DNA from: Candidatus Methanofastidiosia archaeon
Lineage (GTDB): Archaea; Methanobacteriota_B; Thermococci; Methanofastidiosales; NM3
DNA length: 33,190 nt
Reading direction: 5' to 3'
Assembly: GCA_016930445.1 (NCBI GenBank)
Contig: JAFGGT010000084.1
Location: 1-33,190, forward strand
The translations under genes were made by a program, and so were the position numbers. Positions within the stretch are counted from its first letter, which is position 1; each line of letters starts with the position of its first letter. Under the pieces are notes generated by a model. The model ran no database searches. It worked only from the letters and a program-made list of their open reading frames with translations, and was not told the DNA's origin. Below, piece after piece: positions 10,708 to 19,508 of the stretch.

Positions 10708-10780
10708 TCAATGTGCTCAAAAATATCGAGACATAGAAAGGCTTATAAAGAGGCGATAATTAATTTTATAGGCGATTTGA

Positions 10781-10855
10781 AGCGGGGTGGGGCAGTTAGG
10801 AGTGCCCGGCGGGCCCATAACCCGCAGGTCGGTGGTTCAAATCCACTCCCCGCTA
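10781..10855 (+). tRNA. Initiator tRNA-Met (anticodon CAT)
   Basis: AGCGGGG acceptor; anticodon arm GCGGG-CCCATAA-CCCGC with the three G:C pairs typical of initiators; GGTTCAAATCC T-loop. Confidence 0.9.
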
Positions 10856-11003
10856 TTCTGATTCTACAAAGATCGAAATCATCCCAAAAAAAAGGTAACT
10901 CGACAAAATATATGCTAATCTATCTATTCTCATTAGAAATGGATAAAAAAATATAAATATAAAGGAAAATAAATTCATATAATTTGATAAAAGAGTGGTC
11001 ACT

Positions 11004-11207
11004 ATGAGAATTTCAAACTATTATGGTCTTAAGATATATAACGACAAGGCGGAATATGTCGGAATAGTCAACGATATAGTCCTGGAGTTCAACAAAGGGG
11101 AGATATTCGGCCTGGCCATAGGTCAGGAGGTCGGCATGGAAAACACAGCCATACCATACACTGATGTCATCTCCGTGAGGGACATAGTCCTAGTGAAGTC
11201 AAAGTAG
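11004..11207 (+). CDS. PRC-barrel domain protein
   Basis: MRISNYYGLKIYNDKAEYVGIVNDIVLEFNKGEIFGLAIG...IPYTDVISVRDIVLV; ATG at 11004 preferred over GTG at 10995. Confidence 0.85.
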   Translation: MRISNYYGLKIYNDKAEYVGIVNDIVLEFNKGEIFGLAIGQEVGMENTAIPYTDVISVRDIVLVKSK

Positions 11208-11208
11208 T

Positions 11209-12459
11209 TCAGATGCCGCTTACTTTTTTTGTCAGGTAGAACTCTTTGTCCATTATCATGTCCCTGAGTTTTTTACAAAGCTTATCAGCCATCGCCCTAT
11301 TGGACTGCCTTAGGCTAATAGGCACATCTCTGCCCTCGCAGTGCAAGCTTCCCAAAGCCCCCGAGTAGGAGCCGTTCGGACATACATAGACGCAAGTACC
11401 GCAATTGAAGCATCTCCTCTTGTCTATGCCACCCTTATTCGGCCTTATGGCGTTTGTCGGACAGTGCATGTCCGCATGGCATTCTTCACATTCCTTGCAC
11501 CTCTTAGGGTCGAACGTGATCTCAAGGTCGGTGCCTTGCCATACTCTGCCATAGTCAGATGAAGCAAATGGCACCCTGTCATGGATGTCGGCTACCGGAA
11601 GGCCGATCCCATCGTCCGTTACCTTCAGATATTCCATGGTCTCCTCTGTGAATGGCAACGGTGCGGCAAGTGTATTGATCACCTCGGGCGTCGCCGAGGT
11701 CTTGAATCCGCCCATGAACTGGGGGTCCATGCCCTTTATCTCACCAAATACCGATAGCACGGGTCTTTCCTTGCTGCTTCTCGTGCCCTGCCCCATGACA
11801 TATGCCACCTGGCCGTTCAAGAGGACCTTCGTGCCCACGCCCATCGTCTTTAAGCAAGGATCGTTCTCGATAGGATTTATCTCCCCACATCCGATGGCAG
11901 TAGCTTCCTTAAAAGGCCCTTTGAGGCCGGTGACAGAGAATATGGTGTCAAAGCTTTCCTCAAGCCTGTTGACAAATGATACATAGTTCCTATAGCTTGT
12001 CCTGGTCGTGACCATCCTTGAGAATAGGAAATCATCGAGCGTTATGGCGTTCTCAAACGTCCTGCCGTCCTCAGATACTACCCTTACGTCGACCTCCTTT
12101 CCCTCTACAAGGTCCCTAAGTAGATGGCCGCCACCATATTCCTTGCTGGCATACGACGTACCGTACAAGAATGCGTCCACCATCCCAAGGCTCTCGTTGG
12201 GGCAAGGCCCTGGAAATGCCGGCACATCATTGAGCCAAAGCTGCTTGGCCTTCTTGAAAGCGCCTTTTCCCGCAACAGGAATGGTAAGGATCGCGGCTGT
12301 CCCAGACATCAGACCACATGTCCCGGCGGTAACGACGTCGACATTGGCAGGGGAAACGCGCTCCCCATCCCTTATCATCGATTTAAGCTCTTGAGCCGTA
12401 TAGACGACCGCCTCGCCCTTACTTATCTTCTCATTGATCTCATCGATGGTCTTTACCAT
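11209..12459 (-). CDS. DUF39-family homocysteine biosynthesis protein (L-aspartate semialdehyde sulfurtransferase-like) with C-terminal 2[4Fe-4S] domain
   Basis: TAGTCGLMSGTAAILTIPV, PNESLGMVDAFLYGTSYAS, IGCGEINPIEND, C-terminal CKECEECHADMHCP and CFNCGTCVYVCP. Confidence 0.85.
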   Translation of the reverse strand: MVKTIDEINEKISKGEAVVYTAQELKSMIRDGERVSPANVDVVTAGTCGLMSGTAAILTIPVAGKGAFKKAKQLWLNDVPAFPGPCPNESLGMVDAFLYGTSYASKEYGGGHLLRDLVEGKEVDVRVVSEDGRTFENAITLDDFLFSRMVTTRTSYRNYVSFVNRLEESFDTIFSVTGLKGPFKEATAIGCGEINPIENDPCLKTMGVGTKVLLNGQVAYVMGQGTRSSKERPVLSVFGEIKGMDPQFMGGFKTSATPEVINTLAAPLPFTEETMEYLKVTDDGIGLPVADIHDRVPFASSDYGRVWQGTDLEITFDPKRCKECEECHADMHCPTNAIRPNKGGIDKRRCFNCGTCVYVCPNGSYSGALGSLHCEGRDVPISLRQSNRAMADKLCKKLRDMIMDKEFYLTKKVSGI

Positions 12460-12528
12460 AAGAACGTCTCCAAAGAAAATGGAAGTTGATAAGAAATCTC
12501 TTGCAAGATATAAATAATCTTGGTGAAC

Positions 12529-13002
12529 TCAGCGGGATGCCTTTCTCTTGACTACCTTCTTCAGTGCGCTGCCGCATACGTCGCACACTTCTTCAGTGCC
12601 ATTGAAAGCCTTGCCGCATCCAGTGCACTTCTTCGACCAGAAGAATACACTTCCTATCCCGGCTGACTTTGCAGTTGCATATCTTATCCCAGATATCTTT
12701 GCCATGTTCTGGATCCCATAATCGTCGGAGATGACCGTCGCCCCAAGCTCCAATGCCAATGCCAGGACGCTCACATCCGCAGGTGAGAGCGAATCGCCGG
12801 TCCTCAGGACCGCCTGCCTTATCTTGTCCAAGAACTCAAGCTTTGGATGCCTTACCTCTATCCTTCCAGAGCCGATATTGGAGAGAAGATTCTCTGCCGA
12901 CAACGAATCCTTGATCTCCGCCTCCACCTCCGGAGTGATGAAGCACCTCTCGGAAGGTATGTGGCCAGAGAATATGGCTGATGAATCAAGGACGAACATC
13001 AA
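12529..13002 (-). CDS. nob1: Nob1-like PIN-domain endonuclease with zinc ribbon (16S rRNA maturation)
   Basis: FVLDSSAIFSG, TGDSLSPADVSVLALALELGATVISDDYGIQN, C-terminal CTGCGKAF...CDVCGS. Confidence 0.9.
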   Translation of the reverse strand: MMFVLDSSAIFSGHIPSERCFITPEVEAEIKDSLSAENLLSNIGSGRIEVRHPKLEFLDKIRQAVLRTGDSLSPADVSVLALALELGATVISDDYGIQNMAKISGIRYATAKSAGIGSVFFWSKKCTGCGKAFNGTEEVCDVCGSALKKVVKRKASR

Positions 13003-13745
13003 TTCCTCCTTCTTATGAATCTGGCCACCTCTGAAGATTTACAGACAATTATGCTCTCGCCATTCTGGAGAATATGTATCGGTTGGCCATCTAATATTAC
13101 ATAGCTGTCCTTTCCCAGATTTACTATCTCTATCTCCAGATCATCGGGGACCACATAGGGATGCCATTCCCTAAAAAGCGGGCTTATGGGGGTTATCATG
13201 AATACGTTGGCCTCGGGATGCAAGAGCGAACCCCCTGCAGAAAGGGAATACGCTGTAGAGCCGGTCGGAGTAGCCACTATCACTCCGTCGCCCCTGACAT
13301 CGTAAGGCTCCTCGCCTTCGACAATTATGGAAAGATAGTCGATCTTTATCGGAGACGTAGATCTGACAACGACCTCGTTCAGTACATTGCCTAGAAGCCT
13401 TCCCTCAAAGTATATGGCCAGCTTCCCCCTGCAATCGAGTTCATAATCCTCGAGCAGGGCAGGGATCTTCGTTATCTCTTCGACCTCGAGCTCACAGAGG
13501 AAACCGAATGTGCCCATATTGACGGTCAATATTGGGATGTCACCGTACTCCTTGCATGCCTTCAGGATCGTGCCGTCACCTCCAACAGCGATCAGAATGT
13601 CGACCTCAACTATCTCGGGTCCACCGAAAATAGCGCTAAGGGGTTTATCGAAGAAGAGCTCATGGTCATGCAATAGAGATGCTATTTCCTTCACCAGATC
13701 TACTGCCTCTGACCTGTCGGTCCTGGAAATAAGTCCAATCTTCAT
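12999..13745 (-). CDS. nadK: NAD kinase
   Basis: GGDGTILKACK, NMGTFGFLCE, DGVIVATPTGSTAYSLSAGGSLLHPE. Confidence 0.95.
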   Translation of the reverse strand: MKIGLISRTDRSEAVDLVKEIASLLHDHELFFDKPLSAIFGGPEIVEVDILIAVGGDGTILKACKEYGDIPILTVNMGTFGFLCELEVEEITKIPALLEDYELDCRGKLAIYFEGRLLGNVLNEVVVRSTSPIKIDYLSIIVEGEEPYDVRGDGVIVATPTGSTAYSLSAGGSLLHPEANVFMITPISPLFREWHPYVVPDDLEIEIVNLGKDSYVILDGQPIHILQNGESIIVCKSSEVARFIRRRN

Positions 13746-13757
13746 TTAAGAATCATC

Positions 13758-14504
13758 TCATTTGAGCTTATTTATAATTTTCTTATGCAGCTCCTTGTCG
13801 GCGCTGGCCACGACATTGACATGGTCCTCCTCCATGCCTATGGGGTCTCCGTTGAGGTCGGTCACTATCCCGCCAGAGCTCTCGAGAACTATCCTGCCTG
13901 CAGCTATGTCTGTCGCCCTCATCTTCTCCCTGGCATCGACAAAGGCCAAAAGGCTTCCATTCGCCACATAGCATATCTCAAGTGCGACGGACCCGAAGCA
14001 TCTCAGCTTGTTTGTGATCTCCCTGAGCTCATCTATGTATCTGCCCTTTCTTGTATAGACAGAGATCATCTGGGAGTGTGGGGTGTATTCCAATGGCCTG
14101 CCGTTCATCAGGGAGCCATACCCTCTTATTCCCTCGAACCATTCATTCCATACCAGATTCCTTACCAGGCCATATTGAGAGTCTTCCCTTATTATGGCCA
14201 AGGATGTGCAATAGAAAGGCAGGCCCGATATCGCATTGTTGGATCCGTCCACAGGGTCGAGTATCATTGTAAAATCGCTGCCAAGTTCGACCTTCCCTGC
14301 CTCTTCGCTTATCAGGTTGCACCTGATGTCGTTGCTCTTGAGATAAGTTACGACGGCATCCTCCGCATTCTTGTCCAAAAGATAGGTATTTCCGCCATTT
14401 GGGTCCATGGCGACTATCTGGTGAGGGTTTCCTGCCCTCTTGCAGCTTTCAACAGCTGTCTTGATCTCTTCAGAAAGCTTCCAACAAAGAGTCCTATCCT
14501 TCAT
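13758..14504 (-). CDS. Inositol monophosphatase / archaeal FBPase family protein
   Basis: LISEEAGK, LDPVDGSNNAISGLPFYCTSLAI, MRATDIAAGRIVLESSGGIVTDLNG. Confidence 0.9.
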   Translation of the reverse strand: MKDRTLCWKLSEEIKTAVESCKRAGNPHQIVAMDPNGGNTYLLDKNAEDAVVTYLKSNDIRCNLISEEAGKVELGSDFTMILDPVDGSNNAISGLPFYCTSLAIIREDSQYGLVRNLVWNEWFEGIRGYGSLMNGRPLEYTPHSQMISVYTRKGRYIDELREITNKLRCFGSVALEICYVANGSLLAFVDAREKMRATDIAAGRIVLESSGGIVTDLNGDPIGMEEDHVNVVASADKELHKKIINKLK

Positions 14505-14515
14505 CGCAAATCAAC

Positions 14516-14983
14516 TCAATAAAGCAGGAGGCACAATGAGATACAACATCCCCATCCCTGTTCGACCAGCATCTCTGCCGATGTCGTGTCGATGGAACTT
14601 GGAGTGGCATTCCTTATGCTCAGCATCTCCTTGCACATCTCCCTTGCCCGCTCCTCTGATTCCCTGCTAGAGAAGCTGCCGCTGGATTCGGTTACGACCC
14701 CAACGGTCTCCTTTGTCCTGGCGCAGGCAATTGCAGAGGATATTGTCTCCCCTTTCATGTTGCTTGAGGCCTTGGACATCACGCAGTACATGAATGAACC
14801 CCTCTCTATCCCCTTTATCGCATCCATCGTCGTCTTTTTGCATCCCTTGGGCAGTATCGAGGACACCGTGATGAAGTTGAAATCTGCTATTCCGGCGCTG
14901 TGCAATGCGGCATCGAACGCGTTCAATCTGCTATCCGCCGCACCCTTGCAGGATATTAGGACATAACTGTGGGGCGTAATCAT
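14516..14983 (-). CDS. pdaD: Pyruvoyl-dependent arginine decarboxylase
   Basis: NFITVSSILPKGC self-cleavage Ser-Ser site, ERGSFMYCVMSKASSNMKGETISSAIACA. Confidence 0.9.
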   Translation of the reverse strand: MITPHSYVLISCKGAADSRLNAFDAALHSAGIADFNFITVSSILPKGCKKTTMDAIKGIERGSFMYCVMSKASSNMKGETISSAIACARTKETVGVVTESSGSFSSRESEERAREMCKEMLSIRNATPSSIDTTSAEMLVEQGWGCCISLCLLLY

Positions 14984-15107
14984 AGGACATAATAATGCTA
15001 TGCTGAATTTAAGTCTTTTTATTCTATATTAAAGGCAAAAGTAAGATAATTCAATACAGATAAATTTTTAAATTGGTCATTTATAAAAGGAGAGGAGGAA
15101 GATTATT

Positions 15108-15506
15108 ATGGGTACTACTAAACCAGAGAGAGTCGGACTGTTGAAAGTTGGAAGATACATCGTGATAGACGATGAACCTTGTAAGATCATTGCATACAGC
15201 ACATCCTCACCAGGAAAGCATGGTGCGGCAAAGGCGAGAATCGATGCCAGGGGCATATTTGACAATCAGAAGAGAAGCATCATCAAACCAGTTGATGCCA
15301 AGGTGCCCATCCCTATAATTGATAAGGCTAGCGCCATGGTAACGGCCATCATGGGCGACACAGTGCAGATAATGGATATGAACTCCTACGAGTATTTCGA
15401 CATCAACATAAACGATGACATAGAGGGAGACCTTCAGGAAGGGGTCCAAGTGGAATACATGGAGACCCTTGGAAGGATGAAGATACTCAGAGTAAAGGGG
15501 TCTTGA
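15108..15506 (+). CDS. eif5a: Translation initiation factor aIF5A
   Basis: LKVGRYIVIDDEPCKI, hypusination loop TSSPGKHGAAKARI; strong SD GGAGG upstream. Confidence 0.96.
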   Translation: MGTTKPERVGLLKVGRYIVIDDEPCKIIAYSTSSPGKHGAAKARIDARGIFDNQKRSIIKPVDAKVPIPIIDKASAMVTAIMGDTVQIMDMNSYEYFDININDDIEGDLQEGVQVEYMETLGRMKILRVKGS

Positions 15507-16345
15507 TGTCCGAAGACCTCTATTTCTATACTTACAGAAAATGTTATTTTCCTCTGGACACAACTAGGATAGACGAAGCCGAATATCTCTTGTTGGGAGT
15601 ACCTTTCGATTCTACCCAGACAGGCATGACCGGGGCCAGATACGGCCCGAGCAGCATAAGGATGGCCTCATTCGACCTGGAGCACTATGACCCTGAGGAG
15701 GACCTAGACCTATCTGAGATCAGGCTTCACGACATTGGTGATGTCGATTGTGTGCCGGGATCGCCGGTCGAGACATTCAACAGGATCCGCCACACGATGG
15801 AGAACATCCCTCCTCAAAAGAAATTGATATCCCTTGGGGGGGAACATTCCATATCCCTTCCCATTATCGACATGCTGAGGCCCCAGATGGTGATATCATT
15901 CGACGCACATCCTGATCTCAGGAACGATTATATGGGTGTAGGGCTCTCGCACTCTAGCGTCATGAGGCGCGTGAACGAACGGGGCATACCGCTTGAGATC
16001 ATCGGAGCGAGGGAAGGCTCGAAGGAAGAGTTCGATTATGCCAAAGGCAACGGCATTGGGGTCGTTCCTCCGCAATTGATAGATGATTATAAGGGCCCAA
16101 GCGATAAGGACATCTACATATCAATAGACCTGGATGTCTTCGACCGCCTGGAAGTAGGAAATCCCGTGCCTGGAGGCATCGATTTCAACACCTTCTGCAA
16201 GATCACAAAGGAACTTATTAGAAAAAACTCGATTCGGGGATTCGATATTGTTGAGCTGTCCTCACAACCAAATGAATACAGTTCCTACTTTGCAGCTAAA
16301 CTTCTCTTCAAGATGATATCCTACCTTGAATCTTACAAGGATTGA
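15506..16345 (+). CDS. speB: Agmatinase (ureohydrolase family)
   Basis: GGEHSISLP, SFDAHPDLRND, YISIDLDVFDR Mn-binding motifs; ATG overlaps the aIF5A stop codon (TGATG). Confidence 0.92.
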   Translation: MSEDLYFYTYRKCYFPLDTTRIDEAEYLLLGVPFDSTQTGMTGARYGPSSIRMASFDLEHYDPEEDLDLSEIRLHDIGDVDCVPGSPVETFNRIRHTMENIPPQKKLISLGGEHSISLPIIDMLRPQMVISFDAHPDLRNDYMGVGLSHSSVMRRVNERGIPLEIIGAREGSKEEFDYAKGNGIGVVPPQLIDDYKGPSDKDIYISIDLDVFDRLEVGNPVPGGIDFNTFCKITKELIRKNSIRGFDIVELSSQPNEYSSYFAAKLLFKMISYLESYKD

Positions 16346-16404
16346 ATCATAGAAACTACTAAATAATGGGAAAATAGGAATTTGACACTTGATTTAAAAA
16401 TGCT

Positions 16405-16545
16405 TCAGATTATTCTAGATTCCTCGTAGAACTCCATTGCCCTTGCTAGGAACTCAGCCCAAGATTTGGCGTTAATCTTAATCCTCATGTCCCATGCTTT
16501 CTCGTACAGCTCTTCTTCACAGTTCTTTATTTCAATGTTTCTCAT
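16405..16545 (-). CDS. 46-aa small protein, possible ribbon-helix-helix DNA-binding protein (not in ORF track)
   Basis: Manual translation MRNIEIKNCEEELYEKAWDMRIKINAKSWAEFLARAMEFYEESRII ending in TGA; GGGGTG SD-like sequence upstream of ATG; strand-helix-helix pattern. Confidence 0.6.
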   Translation of the reverse strand: MRNIEIKNCEEELYEKAWDMRIKINAKSWAEFLARAMEFYEESRII

Positions 16546-16568
16546 AGTCAACACCCCTATAGTGTGGA

Positions 16569-16599
16569 GGATAAGATGGGCATAAGGTCCATCTTATCC
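16569..16599. promoter_or_regulatory. Perfect 11-bp inverted repeat GGATAAGATGG-N9-CCATCTTATCC
   Basis: Arms at 16569-16579 and 16589-16599, upstream of the 46-aa small ORF. Confidence 0.75.
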
Positions 16600-16698
16600 A
16601 ATTTGAGGGAGGGATACCAATTGCGTGCGTATATAATATTGCTCATCAATACTATTTAAATCTTTCGGTAAAACTAGTATTCAATATTGATAAAAAAC

Positions 16699-17454
16699 TC
16701 AACAGCCGTTCTGGAAGAAGCGCCTGTCGACCATAATTATCTCCTTGCCCATGGATATGTCGTCCACATATCCAAGCCAATAGGAGACTAGCCCGGGTCC
16801 AAATAGCTTCAAATAATGGCTCAACTGATTGTCATAGTCGTATCTGGTCTGGTAAGGCGAACCAAAACTGCCCTTGCTCTCGAACCATCTTATCGACTTC
16901 CCATCCATGATGTAGGGTTCCTTTAGAAGGAAATCTGGGGTCTTGCTTCTCTCTAGGGCCCTCGACTCTTCCTCGGTGCAGTATTCCATCTCCCTGTCAT
17001 CAAGCCAATATTTTATCTGTTCCTCGCAAAATATGCCCCTGTTCTTCTGGTTCTCTATGCCTTGGGGAGAGTAAATTATGTCCGCATCGAGGATATCTAT
17101 TATCTCCTTCCTGAACCTATCGTCCCTTATTGAGTCTGGGTTGTGCAAGAGGTCCTTGAACTGCTTCTTCGTATAACCATCGTTCTTCAGGATGAAAGAG
17201 GCAGTGAGAATTGGCGAGAACATCCTTTCCTCTGCAATCTCCAAAAGGCTCTTTCCATTCCTCCATTCCCTCAGCATAGTAAGGCTTTGCCGCTGGATCA
17301 GGTAGAAATCCCTCTTCGTCCTCCTTACCATCTTTTGGGAATATATGCTGTAGAGCACATCCTCGGGCACCTTGAATCTCTTGGATGTCCTTGGTATGTC
17401 CCTAACAGAGTTTAATCTGTCGTTCAATTTAAAGAAAGTGACCCTTTTCATCAT
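16699..17454 (-). CDS. CDIN1 (C15orf41)/TPD-domain family predicted nuclease
   Basis: KTPDFLL...WFESKGSFGSPYQTRYDYDNQLSHYLKLFGPGLVSYWLG matches the TPD / PD-(D/E)xK signature; ATG chosen downstream of the ORF-track start. Confidence 0.75.
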   Translation of the reverse strand: MMKRVTFFKLNDRLNSVRDIPRTSKRFKVPEDVLYSIYSQKMVRRTKRDFYLIQRQSLTMLREWRNGKSLLEIAEERMFSPILTASFILKNDGYTKKQFKDLLHNPDSIRDDRFRKEIIDILDADIIYSPQGIENQKNRGIFCEEQIKYWLDDREMEYCTEEESRALERSKTPDFLLKEPYIMDGKSIRWFESKGSFGSPYQTRYDYDNQLSHYLKLFGPGLVSYWLGYVDDISMGKEIIMVDRRFFQNGC

Positions 17455-18101
17455 AATTCGCCATTGCATTCTTGTTGTAGTCTCGAGAAGTATCGCCTCA
17501 TGAATGCGTCTCTCTCTTCAGCCATCCGCTTTCCTTCGCCAGTCAGCATCCTGTCCTTTATCTTTGAAAGTTTCACCTTATATTCTTTTATGGGAGAATG
17601 GTCAGAATGGTCCACCTTAAGGTCGGAACCATAGTCGGATTCAAAGTCTGAGACCAGCATCTGATTATGTTCGCCTGCATAGGAGTATGCCCTTGCTATC
17701 CCAATAGCCCCAATGGCATCCAGTTTGTCGGCATCGTAGAGTATCTTAGCTTCGAGGGTCGACGGTACATTCTCATTTCGGAATCTGTGGGACCTTATAC
17801 AGTGGACGACCGCCTCGATGACGTCCTTGCCCATGCCTGCCCTCACCATTATGTCCCTTGCAATGGCCGCCCCTTTCTCAGCATGGCAAATGCTTATGTC
17901 TCTCTCTTCGAAACATCTGCCAACGTCATGCAGATATGCGGCGTGGGATAGGATATTCAGATCCGCTCCCTCGATCCTGCCAATGTGCATGCATAGATTA
18001 TGGACCCTGAGAACATGAGCCCAATCGTGGGTGGGTTTTGAATCTGCGAAGAATCCCCTTGCCTCGGTCATAATGAATAACGATTCCTTGTCCTCATTCA
18101 C
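17451..18101 (-). CDS. HD-domain phosphohydrolase
   Basis: THDWAHVLRVHNLCMHIG...LSHAAYLHDVGR...AVVHCIRSHRF...ILYDADKLDAIGAIGIAR. Confidence 0.92.
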   Translation of the reverse strand: MNEDKESLFIMTEARGFFADSKPTHDWAHVLRVHNLCMHIGRIEGADLNILSHAAYLHDVGRCFEERDISICHAEKGAAIARDIMVRAGMGKDVIEAVVHCIRSHRFRNENVPSTLEAKILYDADKLDAIGAIGIARAYSYAGEHNQMLVSDFESDYGSDLKVDHSDHSPIKEYKVKLSKIKDRMLTGEGKRMAEERDAFMRRYFSRLQQECNGEL

Positions 18102-18266
18102 GATGAAGCTTTAATTGATTCGTATTTAAGTCTTTTGAATGGATCGACAGTGCTCTTGCCGTCTTACAAGAACGAAAATCGGTTTTTGATATTCAATTTA
18201 CAAAATCAAGCGACCATAGCTTAGCCACATAGAAAGAATAAAAAATATCAAATTAAATTATTCTCA

Positions 18267-18944
18267 ATGCTAAAGGACATCAGGGCCAAACAGCACAAAG
18301 GATTTGATTGCACATCTGTAGATGAGGTGGTGGCAGTCGAGAGCCCATTCACCATAAGGTGCATGGGATATGAGTTCAGGGGATTCGCAACGCCTATCGA
18401 GCTCAAGGAGCTATGTATAGGCCATCTTGCCACCCAGGGCATAATAGGCCGCATGGAAGATATAGGGAAGCTGGATGTAATAGTCGAGGATAATGGATTT
18501 ACCCTATGGGCATCCATCAATGCTCATCCATTCGTATTGAAAGGAGGAATGGGCATAAGCCTAGATCCAGACGACATCTACAAGATGAACGACTATGTCA
18601 GGGAGAACGCAGAGCTCTTCGATAAATCCGGCGCCCTGCACTACGCCTATGTTTTCGACACAAAAGGCAATATCCAATGCAACGCCTATGACATTGGCAG
18701 GATGAACGCCATCGACAAGGTCGTGGGGAAATGCCTACAGATGCGATTGGACCTAAACGACAAGATAATATACACTACGGGCAGGATTGCCACCAGGACT
18801 GTCGAAAAGGCGATAAGGGCTCATATACCTGCCATCATCTCGAAGGCGCCTCCAATGTACGAGGCCATTGAGCTGGCAAAGGAGCGTGGGATAACGCTCA
18901 TCGGTTTCTCAAGGGGAAGGAGATATAACGATTACACAGGATGA
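18267..18944 (+). CDS. fdhD: FdhD-like formate dehydrogenase accessory sulfurtransferase
   Basis: SGALHYAYVFDTKGNIQCNAYDIGRMNAIDKVVGKCL...TTGRIATRTVEKAIRAHIPAIISKAPPMYEAIELAKERGITLIGFSRGRRYNDYT. Confidence 0.88.
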   Translation: MLKDIRAKQHKGFDCTSVDEVVAVESPFTIRCMGYEFRGFATPIELKELCIGHLATQGIIGRMEDIGKLDVIVEDNGFTLWASINAHPFVLKGGMGISLDPDDIYKMNDYVRENAELFDKSGALHYAYVFDTKGNIQCNAYDIGRMNAIDKVVGKCLQMRLDLNDKIIYTTGRIATRTVEKAIRAHIPAIISKAPPMYEAIELAKERGITLIGFSRGRRYNDYTG

Positions 18945-19507
18945 CCAAGATGGATATCAGCATAGCGATACTATGTGGAGGGAGATCGAGGAGGTTTGGA
19001 ACGGATAAGACACTCTTCGAATATAAGGGGAAACCGCTCTATAGGCACCTCTATGACAAGCTATCAAAGCTCTCCGATGACATATTCATACAATGTGGAA
19101 AGAAGGATAGTTCGCTCTATGGGGTGAAATGCCACAATGACGATTACCTAGACCTTGGCCCTATAGGGGGCATATATTCTGCCCTCAAGAGCTCCCGGCA
19201 TAATAGGACATTCGTTGTCGGATGCGACATGCCAAACATTGAAGCATCATTCGTGGAGCTCCTTTCTAGCTATGATGCGGATATCGTGGTCCCTGTATGG
19301 GAAAATGGCTACTACGAGCCGCTCAGTGCCGTATATTCTAAGAAGATAGTCCCATATCTGGAATATAACATAGTGACTGGGAATCTGAAGATATCACAGA
19401 TATTCGAAGAAAATGATGTTAAAAAAATAAGTATAGAATCCCTGATATCTCAGGGACTCATCGACAAATTCACGTTCAAGAATGTCAACAGGCCTGATGA
19501 CATTTGA
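18941..19507 (+). CDS. mobA: Molybdenum cofactor guanylyltransferase MobA-like
   Basis: ILCGGRSRRFGTDKTLFEYKGKPLYRHL, LGPIGGIYSAL, VVGCDMPNI; overlaps fdhD by 4 bp. Confidence 0.9.
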   Translation: MTKMDISIAILCGGRSRRFGTDKTLFEYKGKPLYRHLYDKLSKLSDDIFIQCGKKDSSLYGVKCHNDDYLDLGPIGGIYSALKSSRHNRTFVVGCDMPNIEASFVELLSSYDADIVVPVWENGYYEPLSAVYSKKIVPYLEYNIVTGNLKISQIFEENDVKKISIESLISQGLIDKFTFKNVNRPDDI

Positions 19508-19508
19508 A

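Noticed and set aside
10711-10956. 81-aa plus-strand ORF
   Set aside because: Runs straight through the initiator tRNA-Met gene, so not a plausible protein-coding gene.
13785-14522. 245-aa plus-strand ORF antisense to the inositol monophosphatase-family gene
   Set aside because: Opposite strand carries DPVDGSNNA and other conserved motifs; this ORF has none.
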